DNA of 64,000 bases from assembly GCA_964602845.1 (NCBI GenBank), contig CAZRSW010000007.1, positions 14,477 through 78,476 on the forward strand. The letters run 5' to 3'. This stretch comes from CAZRSW01 sp964602845. Its GTDB lineage: Bacteria > Chloroflexota > Dehalococcoidia > Lucifugimonadales > UBA826. This document shows positions 18,341 to 26,491 of the stretch, in pieces (positions within the stretch are counted from its first letter, which is position 1; every line of letters starts with the position of its first letter). The translations under genes were made by a program, and so were the position numbers. A model generated the notes under the pieces. It made no database searches. It saw only the letters and a list, made by a program, of their open reading frames with translations, and was not told the origin of the DNA.

Positions 18341-20029
18341 TTAGGCATTGGATCTTTGTATTTTCTTCCAGGTATCTCTCAATGTGACTGTTCTATTAAA
18401 AACGATAGAATTTTTGTTTGACTCTCTGGCGTCTGCGCAGAAATAGCCTAGCCTCTCGAATTGGTATCTGTCTCCTTTATGCGCTTCTGAAAGACTGGGT
18501 TCCAACTTGCTTTCTCTCATTATTATGAGAGAGTCGGGGTTCAGGAGTAGCGACAGATCTGTATCGTCGTTAATAACGGGATTTTCATCTATACAAAGTC
18601 GGTCGTACAAGCGAACCTCACCGGATATTGAGTGTTTCGCAGATACCCAGTGAATGGTAGCTCGCACTTTCCTACCATCAGGTGAGGAACCACCTCGAGT
18701 CTCAGGGTCGTATGTGCAATGTATTTCGGATACATTGCCTGTGTCGTCATCTTTTATTACTCTAATGCATTTGATGAAGTATCCATACCGCAGTCGCACC
18801 TCTTTGCCCGGGGACAAACGATAGAATTTGCTCGGAGGGTTTTCCATAAAATCATCTGATTCAATATATAACTCTTTTCCGAATGGTAATTGCCTGGTTC
18901 CTGCTGATGGGTCCTCAGGATTGTTTATCGCTTCCAGATGTTCGGTTTTATCATCTGGATAATTTAGCAAGATTACTTTGACTGGGTTTAGAACAGCCAT
19001 CACTCTATTGGATTTTTTATTAAGATCTTGCCTGACACAATGTTCCAATAATCCAAGGTTTGTTGTGTTATCTCTACGAGTGATACCCACTCGGTGGCAG
19101 AAGTCCTTAATTGCTGATGGAGTGTAACCCAGTCTTCGCATACCGGAGATAGTTGGCATGCGGGGATCGTCCCATCCATCGACATATTTATTATTAACTA
19201 GTTTAAGTAGATTTCGCTTACTAAGGACGGTATGACTCACATTGAATTTTGCGAATTCAATCTGCCGTGACTTAAACATATCAAGCTGATTGAGGAACCA
19301 TTCGTAAAGAGGCCTGTGGTCCTCATATTCCATGGTACATAACGAATGAGTTACTTGTTCTATGGAATCCGAAAGACTGTGAGCAAAATCGTACATGGGA
19401 TATATCGACCATTCTGTTCCTGTTTGATGATGGGGAACCTTAAGAATCCTGTAAATTACAGGATCGCGCATATTGATATTTGGGGAGGACATATCTATTT
19501 TTGCCCTTAGGACATGAGAACCCTCCTCAAAATCGCCCGCCTTCATACGAGAGAATAAAGTGAGGTTATCCTCAATAGTTCTATTACGGTAGGGGCTTTC
19601 TTCACCATGGCTGGTTAATGTCCCTCTGTTGATCCGTATCTCATCCTGAGTTTGGCTATCGACGTAGGCTTTGCTTTTCTTGATAAGTTCAATTGCATAA
19701 GAATAAAGCTGTGAAAAATAATCTGAGGCGTACAAATCTTGTTCTCCCCAATCAAATCCAAGCCAGTTCAAATCCTCTTTTATCGAATTTACGAATTCCA
19801 TGCTTTCTCGGGTTGGATTTGTATCGTCAAACCTTAAATTGCACCTGCTTCCGGGATGTTCCATCGCTATGCCAAAATTGAGGCAAATAGATGTTGCATG
19901 ACCAATATGTAGATACCCATTAGGTTCTGGAGGAAATCTTGTGACCACGGTTTTGTGTTTCCCTGAGGAAATATCCCGTTCAACGATATCCCGCACGAAA
20001 TCTTTTGATGTATCTGGGTTTGTTAGCAT
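18341..20029 (-). CDS. glnS: glutaminyl-tRNA synthetase
   Basis: A 562-residue class I synthetase that charges tRNA-Gln directly. The HIGH motif is in PPEPNGYLHIGHATSI near residue 36-46, the amino-acid pocket is in RFDDTNPTRES, and the KMSKS-like loop is VLSKRNLLKLV. The C-terminal anticodon-binding beta-barrels follow (region beginning after GVTRRDN-like helix, with HCTYDPETRGG and VSAKHSISGEVRLYD). Length is normal. Its presence implies at least partial independence from the GatCAB route. It converges on the MFS gene and is followed upstream by an aldo/keto reductase gene. Confidence 0.96.
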   Translation of the reverse strand: MLTNPDTSKDFVRDIVERDISSGKHKTVVTRFPPEPNGYLHIGHATSICLNFGIAMEHPGSRCNLRFDDTNPTRESMEFVNSIKEDLNWLGFDWGEQDLYASDYFSQLYSYAIELIKKSKAYVDSQTQDEIRINRGTLTSHGEESPYRNRTIEDNLTLFSRMKAGDFEEGSHVLRAKIDMSSPNINMRDPVIYRILKVPHHQTGTEWSIYPMYDFAHSLSDSIEQVTHSLCTMEYEDHRPLYEWFLNQLDMFKSRQIEFAKFNVSHTVLSKRNLLKLVNNKYVDGWDDPRMPTISGMRRLGYTPSAIKDFCHRVGITRRDNTTNLGLLEHCVRQDLNKKSNRVMAVLNPVKVILLNYPDDKTEHLEAINNPEDPSAGTRQLPFGKELYIESDDFMENPPSKFYRLSPGKEVRLRYGYFIKCIRVIKDDDTGNVSEIHCTYDPETRGGSSPDGRKVRATIHWVSAKHSISGEVRLYDRLCIDENPVINDDTDLSLLLNPDSLIIMRESKLEPSLSEAHKGDRYQFERLGYFCADARESNKNSIVFNRTVTLRDTWKKIQRSNA

Positions 20030-20081
20030 TTGAAGTTACTGTATTTATCTATCTATGCTCATCATTTTACTATGTTAGTGG

Positions 20082-21029
20082 TCAAGCGTATTCAACTATA
20101 TGACTGAACAGGTCTTTTAAGGTTTGGTTATCGTCAGGGGATAACTCGGGATATTTAAGGGCTTCCACATTTTCTTCCAAATGATTTATAGTTGCCGTCC
20201 CTGTTAGAACCGTTGATATAGATTCTGGTTCCGCTGCAAATTTATATCCAGCGGAAATGATTGATGACACATTATCATGAAGCAACCATCCCAAGGGATT
20301 GTCTGGGGGCAATGAATCGTGTGCGATTAATCCTCTAGCCTTCCAATCTGCAATTAAATTTTTGAGTAGATATGGGTCAGGCAATTTGACTCTAACCGCA
20401 GCCATATTCATCACACCGACGCCGTATTTTCTGGCCAGTGGTAGTATTTTCTTTTCGGCATGTTGATTCAATATCCCGTACTTTAGCATGATAACATCCC
20501 AGGCTTCAGGATCATTTGCGAGAGCTATTAATGCCGCATCTTGCCCTGGATCCTCCGTGAATTTTGTGCTAAAACCAATATGTCTCAGGTAGCCTTTTTC
20601 TTTCAACCTAATCATTGTTGGATACAATTTATCCACAACGGGTTTATATATAGTTGGTGTGATTCCATGGAAAAGCATCACATCTATATGATTTGTACGA
20701 AGTCGTTTGAGACTTTCAGTGACTGATTTTTCTAATTCCTTTGACAAGTCTTTGTCTGTATTTTCAACATTTTCCGGTGACCATTTGGTCGACAATATGT
20801 AAGATTCTCTGTCTACGCCGGTGAGACATTTACCTAGTATGGTTTCTGAATTGCCATACTGACAGGAAGTGTCGAATGTGTTAATGCCATGTTCCAAGGC
20901 CTTTGCGACCAGTCTCTTCTGGCCATCTATTCCCAACCCCGTGTCCTGCCCAAGGCGTCTTGCCCCTCCGGTTCCCAAGCTCAAAATTGATGTTTTTAAA
21001 CCAGTTCTGCCCAGGTTTCTGTAGATCAT
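20082..21029 (-). CDS. aldo/keto reductase
   Basis: A 315-residue TIM-barrel NAD(P)H oxidoreductase. The tetrad is visible: Asp and Tyr in FDTSCQYGNSE, Lys in ILSTKWSPEN, and His in VMLFHGI. The opening MIYRNLGRTGLKTSILSLGTG is typical for the AKR11/12-like group. An AAAGGAG site precedes the ATG. Relatives reduce aldehydes or ketones or act as pyranose or galactose dehydrogenases. It is upstream of glnS by 52 bases, same strand. Confidence 0.9.
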   Translation of the reverse strand: MIYRNLGRTGLKTSILSLGTGGARRLGQDTGLGIDGQKRLVAKALEHGINTFDTSCQYGNSETILGKCLTGVDRESYILSTKWSPENVENTDKDLSKELEKSVTESLKRLRTNHIDVMLFHGITPTIYKPVVDKLYPTMIRLKEKGYLRHIGFSTKFTEDPGQDAALIALANDPEAWDVIMLKYGILNQHAEKKILPLARKYGVGVMNMAAVRVKLPDPYLLKNLIADWKARGLIAHDSLPPDNPLGWLLHDNVSSIISAGYKFAAEPESISTVLTGTATINHLEENVEALKYPELSPDDNQTLKDLFSHIVEYA

Positions 21030-21158
21030 CGATCAGTCTCCTTTATTGGAGTGTTGGGTCAAAACGGATATGAAGGTGATCGGTCTATTTTTAAGACCTC
21101 TGGTAGTTTTGAGTGGCATATCTAAAATAAGAGTTATCATGTTCGTAGGCCTCAACAT

Positions 21159-21746
21159 CTAGTTTGATCTTTTGGATCCTTTATCTGATCCGATAATGTT
21201 ATTTTGTATGGTGAAAAACCTATCTTTATACGACTGTAGCTCTTTGATGCTTTCCCTGATATCGGACATAGCAAGGTGTGTCCCTTTCTTGGCTGGTAAA
21301 GTCTCGTTTGGGTACCAACGAGAGACTAATTCCTTTATGGTGGACACATCAATCATACGGTAATGTAGGAAATTATCGAGGATAGGCATCTCCCGACGGA
21401 TAAATCTCCTATCAGTCGCAATGGAGTTGCCGCATATCGGGGATTTACCCTCATCAACCCATTCCTTTATAAAGTCCAGGGTTGCTTGCTCCGCTGAATG
21501 TGTGTTTATCTCAGAGTTGTGAACTCTTTTCAATAATCCCGATTTTGTGTGCTGCTCTTTTGACCATTCATTTATATTGTTTAGTTCTGCAGCATTTCTA
21601 TATATTGCTATAGCCGGGCCTTCTGCCAGTGCCTCCAGGTTCTTATTAGTAACCAGTGATGCTATTTCTAATATCACGTGGTCATCCTCTAGGCCTGACA
21701 TTTCCAGGTCTATCCAAACCAAATTAGAATGTCTATCTGAGTCCAT
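21159..21746 (-). CDS. orn: oligoribonuclease
   Basis: A 195-residue DEDDh 3'-5' exonuclease that finishes RNA turnover by degrading 2-5-mers. Metal ligands lie in LVWIDLEMSGL (Asp, Glu), in GNSIATDRRFIRREMP (Asp) and in HLAMSDIRESIKEL (Asp), with the catalytic His in GTHLAMSDI. The ATG at 21746 is preferred because AGAGG lies just before it; a GTG two codons upstream is also in frame. It is divergent from the phosphatase gene, separated by 46 bases. Confidence 0.95.
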   Translation of the reverse strand: MDSDRHSNLVWIDLEMSGLEDDHVILEIASLVTNKNLEALAEGPAIAIYRNAAELNNINEWSKEQHTKSGLLKRVHNSEINTHSAEQATLDFIKEWVDEGKSPICGNSIATDRRFIRREMPILDNFLHYRMIDVSTIKELVSRWYPNETLPAKKGTHLAMSDIRESIKELQSYKDRFFTIQNNIIGSDKGSKRSN

Positions 21747-21792
21747 TGACACCTCTTTTTCTTATATTTTACATTGATGATATGGTAGTAGC

Positions 21793-22392
21793 ATGTCAGA
21801 CCCTCTTAATAATTCCCCGAATCCCTTTGCATATTGGGTTGTACAGGGTAAGTTGTTGGCCGGGGAATATCCTGGGAATCAATTTTCTTGGAACCCGGCA
21901 ATTTTTTGCGCTTCTGTCGTCCACACTGTACGGGGATTGATAGCAACCAAGTTGAGATTTTGGAATACGACAGGTAGTAAAGTGTCTAGCTTGATAGATG
22001 CAGGAGTGAGCACTATCGTTGATCTCACAGAGGAGCATGAAAGGCCACATTATGTGGATCAGTTATATCTCGAAGGAAATCTGAGATGCAAGAGTATAAA
22101 GTATCGTCGATTTGCGATTGTTGATCGATCTGTTCCATCCAAAAAAGTAATGAAGGAAATACTGGATTTTATTGAGACAGAAATTACGGAGGGCAGGGTA
22201 GTATATTTGCATTGTTTCAGGGGATTGGGGCGCACGGGCACGGTCGTAGGCTGTTATTTGATTCGAAATGGAGCGGACCGATGTCGAATCACTTCAGTGA
22301 TATCCAATCTGAGGAAGGGTGTGGCTGGAGATTTCCGAAAGTCGCCTGAAAATGATTTTCAGAGGTCGTTCATTGATAACTGGTCGGGATAA
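21793..22392 (+). CDS. protein-tyrosine/dual-specificity phosphatase-like protein
   Basis: A 199-residue protein with the Cys-based phosphatase P-loop HCFRGLGRTG: nucleophile C141 and R147 (CX5R). A candidate general acid is D111 in RFAIVDRSVPS. The N-terminus YWVVQGKLLAGEYPG resembles small dual-specificity or cyclin-dependent kinase inhibitor 3-like phosphatases found across bacteria. It is cytoplasmic. The target is unknown. It ends four bases before the convergent YbaK gene. Confidence 0.87.
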   Translation: MSDPLNNSPNPFAYWVVQGKLLAGEYPGNQFSWNPAIFCASVVHTVRGLIATKLRFWNTTGSKVSSLIDAGVSTIVDLTEEHERPHYVDQLYLEGNLRCKSIKYRRFAIVDRSVPSKKVMKEILDFIETEITEGRVVYLHCFRGLGRTGTVVGCYLIRNGADRCRITSVISNLRKGVAGDFRKSPENDFQRSFIDNWSG

Positions 22393-22395
22393 TGG

Positions 22396-22890
22396 TTAAT
22401 CTAGTGAAAGCCCTGTGATAACCGTCGCAGTTGGTATATTGAGAAGGCTTTCCGGTGCAACCTTTATCTTAGCCGATCTACTACCAGCACCAAGTATTAC
22501 GTAGTCGAGGAGCATGATTTTGTCGTCTATGTATATGGGGATCGACAAAGGTAGTCCGTAGGGAGTAACTCCACCGATCATCATACCAGTTATGTCATTA
22601 GTTTCGACTGGGCTGGCAAAGGACAGCCTTTTTACTTCCATCAGGGACTTAACTTTTTTATTTACATCCAACCTATCAGAACCTTTGACAATGCAGGCTG
22701 AGTATTTCTTCTCCCCTCTCTTTGACACGATAAGTATTGTATTCCCGGAATGATCCAGGTCGTAGCCGTATTTATCGCAGAAGGAAATAGTGTCGGCATA
22801 GTCGGGATGGACTGGAATCCACTCGTAACAGCACTTAAGAGAATCTAGGGATCGGATAACAGACTTTTCAATTCTACTTGACTCTTCCAT
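22396..22890 (-). CDS. YbaK/EbsC-type aminoacyl-tRNA deacylase
   Basis: A 164-residue YbaK/ProX-domain protein. The characteristic segments are NTILIVSKRGEKKYSACIVK, RLSFASPVETNDITGMMIGG with the substrate-loop GGVTPYGLP, and PIYIDDKIM. Such proteins hydrolyse mischarged Cys- or Ala-tRNA-Pro in trans. The lysine in the NKKVKSLM helix matches the expected contact residue. The subfamily cannot be named without alignment. Confidence 0.87.
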   Translation of the reverse strand: MEESSRIEKSVIRSLDSLKCCYEWIPVHPDYADTISFCDKYGYDLDHSGNTILIVSKRGEKKYSACIVKGSDRLDVNKKVKSLMEVKRLSFASPVETNDITGMMIGGVTPYGLPLSIPIYIDDKIMLLDYVILGAGSRSAKIKVAPESLLNIPTATVITGLSLD

Positions 22891-23155
22891 ATAGTTCCCA
22901 TTTGCTTTTTAATGACACCAGATAAAAAGGATCCTTTGGGCTACATGTACCAAAATTTATCCTGATCTAACTTAACCATAACGCTATTTGGACAACACAG
23001 TTTACACGCCGCTATGGATTGCCATCATTCGGATTGTACCTTAATAGTTTAGGCGATGTGGGGGCGATTTGCCTCGGGCTAATGCTATCAATATTTCGTG
23101 TAAATCATCTTCCTGAGTTTTTTGGGAGGAAGCTCTTACAGCCTATAAAATATTG

Positions 23156-24736
23156 CTACGGCACCGCTCTTCCGGCAATTGCCCCAGTGCAAACCCCGTC
23201 AAGGACGGCAATTTCCCCATTTACTATCACGTGTGGGATTCCAATGGGAAATTGTGCGGGGTCGTCATAGGTTGCGCGATCTGAGATTTTTTCAGCGTCG
23301 AACAGTGTGAGATCGGCGAAATAATTAATGGCAATCCTACCACGATGCTTTAGATTGAACCTACGGGCTGGTTTGTCTGTTACTCTATTGATGATTTCTT
23401 CTAGGCTCATACGCTTGTATTTTCTTGTAAATCTTCCAATAATTCTCGGGAATGTGCCATATGCTCTGGGATGTGGAAAACTACCTAAGGGGATTGAATC
23501 ACTCCCAACCATATAGTCATCCCTTGCTAGAAGCTCCATGCAGTCTCTATTAATCTGGTCCCATATTGATACACTCATGGGAGGAGATGCCCAGTACCCA
23601 ATTTGTAAATTTGATTCAACTAACAAATCACAGAGTGTTTTGCCAGGCGATAAGGCTCTTTCGGAAGCAATGTGTTTCAAGGAAAGTCCTTCTAGCGAAG
23701 TGTTTGACGGTACGTATGATAAGACCGCATCATCGAGAGTTCTTGGTGATTCTTCGTCAAGGTAGTTAACAATACGTTTTTGACTCGCTGGGTTTTGGAG
23801 GCGCTCCATGATCGCGTTTACTCCGCCTTCATGAGCGTAACTTGGTAAAAATGATAGAGGGAATGTGCTGCCTGTGGGATATGGGTAGAGTTCCAGGGAG
23901 ATATCCACCCCACTTTTTTTGGCCTCATCGATCAAATGAACTCGTTCAGCGACCTTGCCAGCATTATCTTCTTGGGTGCGGAAGTGGGAAAAATGCACTG
24001 GTATGCCGCTTTTTTTGCCTATTTCTAGTGCTTCTGGAACTCCACCACCTCCATAGGCTCGTTCAGTATTAACGTCTCGAAGATGGGTGACGTATACTCC
24101 TCCCAAGTTCGCAGTTGTTTTGCACAGTTCGATTAGTTCCTGAGTATCGCTCCAGGCATTTGGGAAGTACGACATACCGGTAGCGATACCTACCGCTCCC
24201 TGGCTGATGCCTTCCCTGATCAAGTCCTTGGCGTGTGCCATAGATGCTTTATCTAATGGTTTATCCCGAAAACCCAATACGTTAAGCCGTATGGCTCCAT
24301 GGGGAATCAAATAGGCTGTATTGATCGCTACTTTTTTATGATAATGGGTTCTGAAACTTTCGATTGACGACATATCTAACTCAGCGGGAGGCAGGCCTAA
24401 TATTCCAGAAAGGTATGTGCGATTTTCCAAATATTTTTCTTTGGATAAAGGGGCATACGACAACCCATCCTGGCCAAGTATTTCTGTAGTGACTCCCTGT
24501 CGAAGGGCATTGGCGTGTTGAGGTTCTGTGAGAAGGATACCGTCCGAGTGAGTATGGGTGTCTATAAATCCTGGGGAGCATATCAGGCCATCGGCCTCAA
24601 TGATTGTCTCTGCGGTAACGTTGCTTAATTCGCCTATTGCTTGAATTTTGTCGTTTTCAACTAGAATATTGGAGTTATATCGGGGAGTGCCAGTCCCGTC
24701 GATGATGGAGCAATTTCTTATGAGTATGCTTGCCAA
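23156..24736 (-). CDS. N-acyl-D-amino-acid deacylase-type amidohydrolase
   Basis: A 526-residue amidohydrolase of the D-aminoacylase/dihydroorotase branch. It begins ILIRNCSIIDGTGTPRYNSN, has the metal motif GFIDTHTHSDG near 56-66, ATGMSYFPNAW, GGVYVTHLRD, IPVHFSHFRTQ and VGSDSIPLGSFPHPRAYGTF near the C-terminus. These zinc enzymes remove acyl groups from N-acyl-D-amino acids. The start is TTG, fixed by a GGAGG site nine bases before it. It lies alone; the 265 bases to the YbaK gene and 285 bases to the SDR gene show nothing I can name. Confidence 0.88.
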   Translation of the reverse strand: MASILIRNCSIIDGTGTPRYNSNILVENDKIQAIGELSNVTAETIIEADGLICSPGFIDTHTHSDGILLTEPQHANALRQGVTTEILGQDGLSYAPLSKEKYLENRTYLSGILGLPPAELDMSSIESFRTHYHKKVAINTAYLIPHGAIRLNVLGFRDKPLDKASMAHAKDLIREGISQGAVGIATGMSYFPNAWSDTQELIELCKTTANLGGVYVTHLRDVNTERAYGGGGVPEALEIGKKSGIPVHFSHFRTQEDNAGKVAERVHLIDEAKKSGVDISLELYPYPTGSTFPLSFLPSYAHEGGVNAIMERLQNPASQKRIVNYLDEESPRTLDDAVLSYVPSNTSLEGLSLKHIASERALSPGKTLCDLLVESNLQIGYWASPPMSVSIWDQINRDCMELLARDDYMVGSDSIPLGSFPHPRAYGTFPRIIGRFTRKYKRMSLEEIINRVTDKPARRFNLKHRGRIAINYFADLTLFDAEKISDRATYDDPAQFPIGIPHVIVNGEIAVLDGVCTGAIAGRAVP

Positions 24737-25021
24737 ATTGTGGTACCTCCTGCGTTGTCAGTAAATTGGGAAATTAGTAAAACATCATGATAAACCAACT
24801 ATACTGATTTACTCGATCGTTTGAGCTATAGTTCGACTTGGGCTTTCTATGATCTTGGAATATTACCCGATATTCGGTGTATCTATAATGTATCACTGGG
24901 TTTGGTACTGATAGTATTAGACTTACTAAGTTTATAATACATTGAGAGGCAAAATTTGATGGTGGGCATTCCGGAGTGTTGAATTAGTAATGCTATTACC
25001 TACAAAGGGATTGGAGATTTC

Positions 25022-25786
25022 ATGACTATGAAACAGAATGGACGAGTAGCAATAATAACAGGAGCTGGTACAGGAATTGGCAAGGCATCCGCACTTCATT
25101 TAATGAATGATGGATATTCTGTTGTGTTAGCTGGACGCAGGACAGAGCCCTTGCTAGAAACAATTCAAGAAGCGGGAAGCAATGGGTCGACCTCGATGGC
25201 CATTTCTACGGATGTTGGAGATGCTAGATCCGTGGCCGAATTGTTTTCTAAGACCTATGAATCATTTGAAAGATTGGATGTTCTTTTTAACAATGCTGGT
25301 ACAGGAGCTCCTAGAGTGCTCCTGGAGGATTTGCCTCTTGAAGAATGGCAAAAAGTGGTGGATGTTAATTTGACAGGCAGCTTTTTGTGTTCACAGGAAG
25401 CCATTAAGATAATGAAAAATCAATCCCCCATGGGAGGCAGGATAATAAATAATGGCTCGATTTCTGCCTATGCTCCCAGGCCTGATTCATGTGCCTATAC
25501 GGCAACGAAACACGCGGTTTCTGGCCTAACTAAGTCGATTGCGCTTGATGGCCGAAAATATGACATAGCTTGTAGTCAGATTGATATTGGGAATGCGCAT
25601 ACTCCAATGACCGAACGTATGAAGGCTGGAGTGCCACAAGCTAATGGTGAAACCATGGTGGAGCCTACATTCGATGTTAATCATGTTGGAGAAACAGTGT
25701 TATATATTAGCAATCTACCTCCTGAGACAAATATTCAGTTTGTTACTATCATGGCTACAAAAATGCCGTATATCGGGCGTGGTTGA
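25022..25786 (+). CDS. short-chain dehydrogenase/reductase
   Basis: A 254-residue classical SDR. The cofactor motif is ITGAGTGIGKAS near 14-25, NNAGTGAPRVL follows, the catalytic Ser is in NNGSISAYAP and Tyr/Lys in CAYTATKHAVSG. The arginine in VVLAGRRTEPL after the second strand favours NADP. A GGAG site precedes the ATG. Substrate unknown. It is convergent with the redoxin gene. Confidence 0.91.
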   Translation: MTMKQNGRVAIITGAGTGIGKASALHLMNDGYSVVLAGRRTEPLLETIQEAGSNGSTSMAISTDVGDARSVAELFSKTYESFERLDVLFNNAGTGAPRVLLEDLPLEEWQKVVDVNLTGSFLCSQEAIKIMKNQSPMGGRIINNGSISAYAPRPDSCAYTATKHAVSGLTKSIALDGRKYDIACSQIDIGNAHTPMTERMKAGVPQANGETMVEPTFDVNHVGETVLYISNLPPETNIQFVTIMATKMPYIGRG

Positions 25787-25885
25787 AAGCTCACCTTCTA
25801 CGGAAAACAATGTTCGCATTGAGCAAGTAGATATTTAATATAATTCCACAGCATTGAATTTACAAAATAAGATGCTCCATTGAGT

Positions 25886-26491
25886 TCAGTGGATATCTGC
25901 AAGTCCTCTTAGCTGTTTCAAAATTTCATCTGTAGAGGGTCTGTCCTGTGTTGATTTTGCTATATGTTTCCATTGAATTGAAAGGTCGGGCCGAAGTATG
26001 AACACCGATGGCGTTGAAAGGTTGTCCTTTAGGAGATTAAAGGTTTGATATAATCTGGCGATCTCACCACTTTCATCAGATAATATCGGGAATCGTCCGT
26101 TTATTTTGGCAGACATTTTTCGAGCGTCGATGATTTTGTCAGTGCTTACAGCCACTACTTGAGTATCGAGTTCTGTGAAAGATCTATAATGTGTTTTTAT
26201 ATCAACCAACTGTTGTTGACATATCCCTCAAAAGTAACCTCTATAGAAAAGAAGTACTGTGTATTTGTGTTTAGAAACGATCGACTCTATGGATACAGTT
26301 GCCCCGTCGGAATCCTGTAACGAAAATGTTGGGGCTATTTCGTGGTTAGTGGTCTCAGGAAAATCAGTAGCTGAGTTGCAAGATGACAGAACTAACCCTG
26401 CTCCGCAGATTGCTAGAATAACCCTAATTCCTAGAGTATTCGCGATATTACGGATAGCCGGGTAGTTCCTGTCTGGATTACAGCGATCCAT
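25886..26491 (-). CDS. membrane-anchored redoxin/peroxiredoxin-like protein with in-frame TGA (probable selenocysteine)
   Basis: Read through the TGA at 26230-26228, this is one 201-residue AhpC/TSA-type thioredoxin-fold protein. A hydrophobic N-terminus ends in the lipobox LVLSSC (C38), so it is probably a lipoprotein outside the membrane. The core then runs ...TVLLFYRGYF, TGA, GICQQQLVDIKTHY. Family members usually read FYRGxWCPxCxxQL here, so TGA takes the place of the first Cys of the CxxC, with C91 kept. The frame continues without damage through FPILSDESGEIARLY and the cis-Pro strand STPSVFILRPD. A hairpin with SECIS geometry follows the TGA (see separate entry). The start overlaps the end of the upstream TPP-enzyme gene by 14 bases. 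The alternative, a nonsense-mutated or misread Cys codon, is less likely given position and hairpin. The ATG choice is not certain. Confidence 0.8.
26198..26223 (-). promoter_or_regulatory. candidate bacterial SECIS hairpin
   Basis: On the minus strand, four bases after the TGA, TATGTCAAC (26223-26215) pairs with GTTGATATA (26206-26198) in nine continuous base pairs (one G-U), enclosing the loop AACAGTTG. The loop contains GU at bases 18-19 after the TGA, close to the position of the GU in the E. coli fdhF element (20-21 by my count). Bacterial SelB elements require such a stem-loop just downstream of the UGA. Found by eye, not folded by program. Confidence 0.6.

Noticed and set aside
25886..26491. 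Redoxin as a broken pseudogene
   Set aside because: The only defect is a TGA exactly at the redox-active position, the frame is otherwise intact, and a SECIS-like hairpin follows. Selenocysteine explains all three better.
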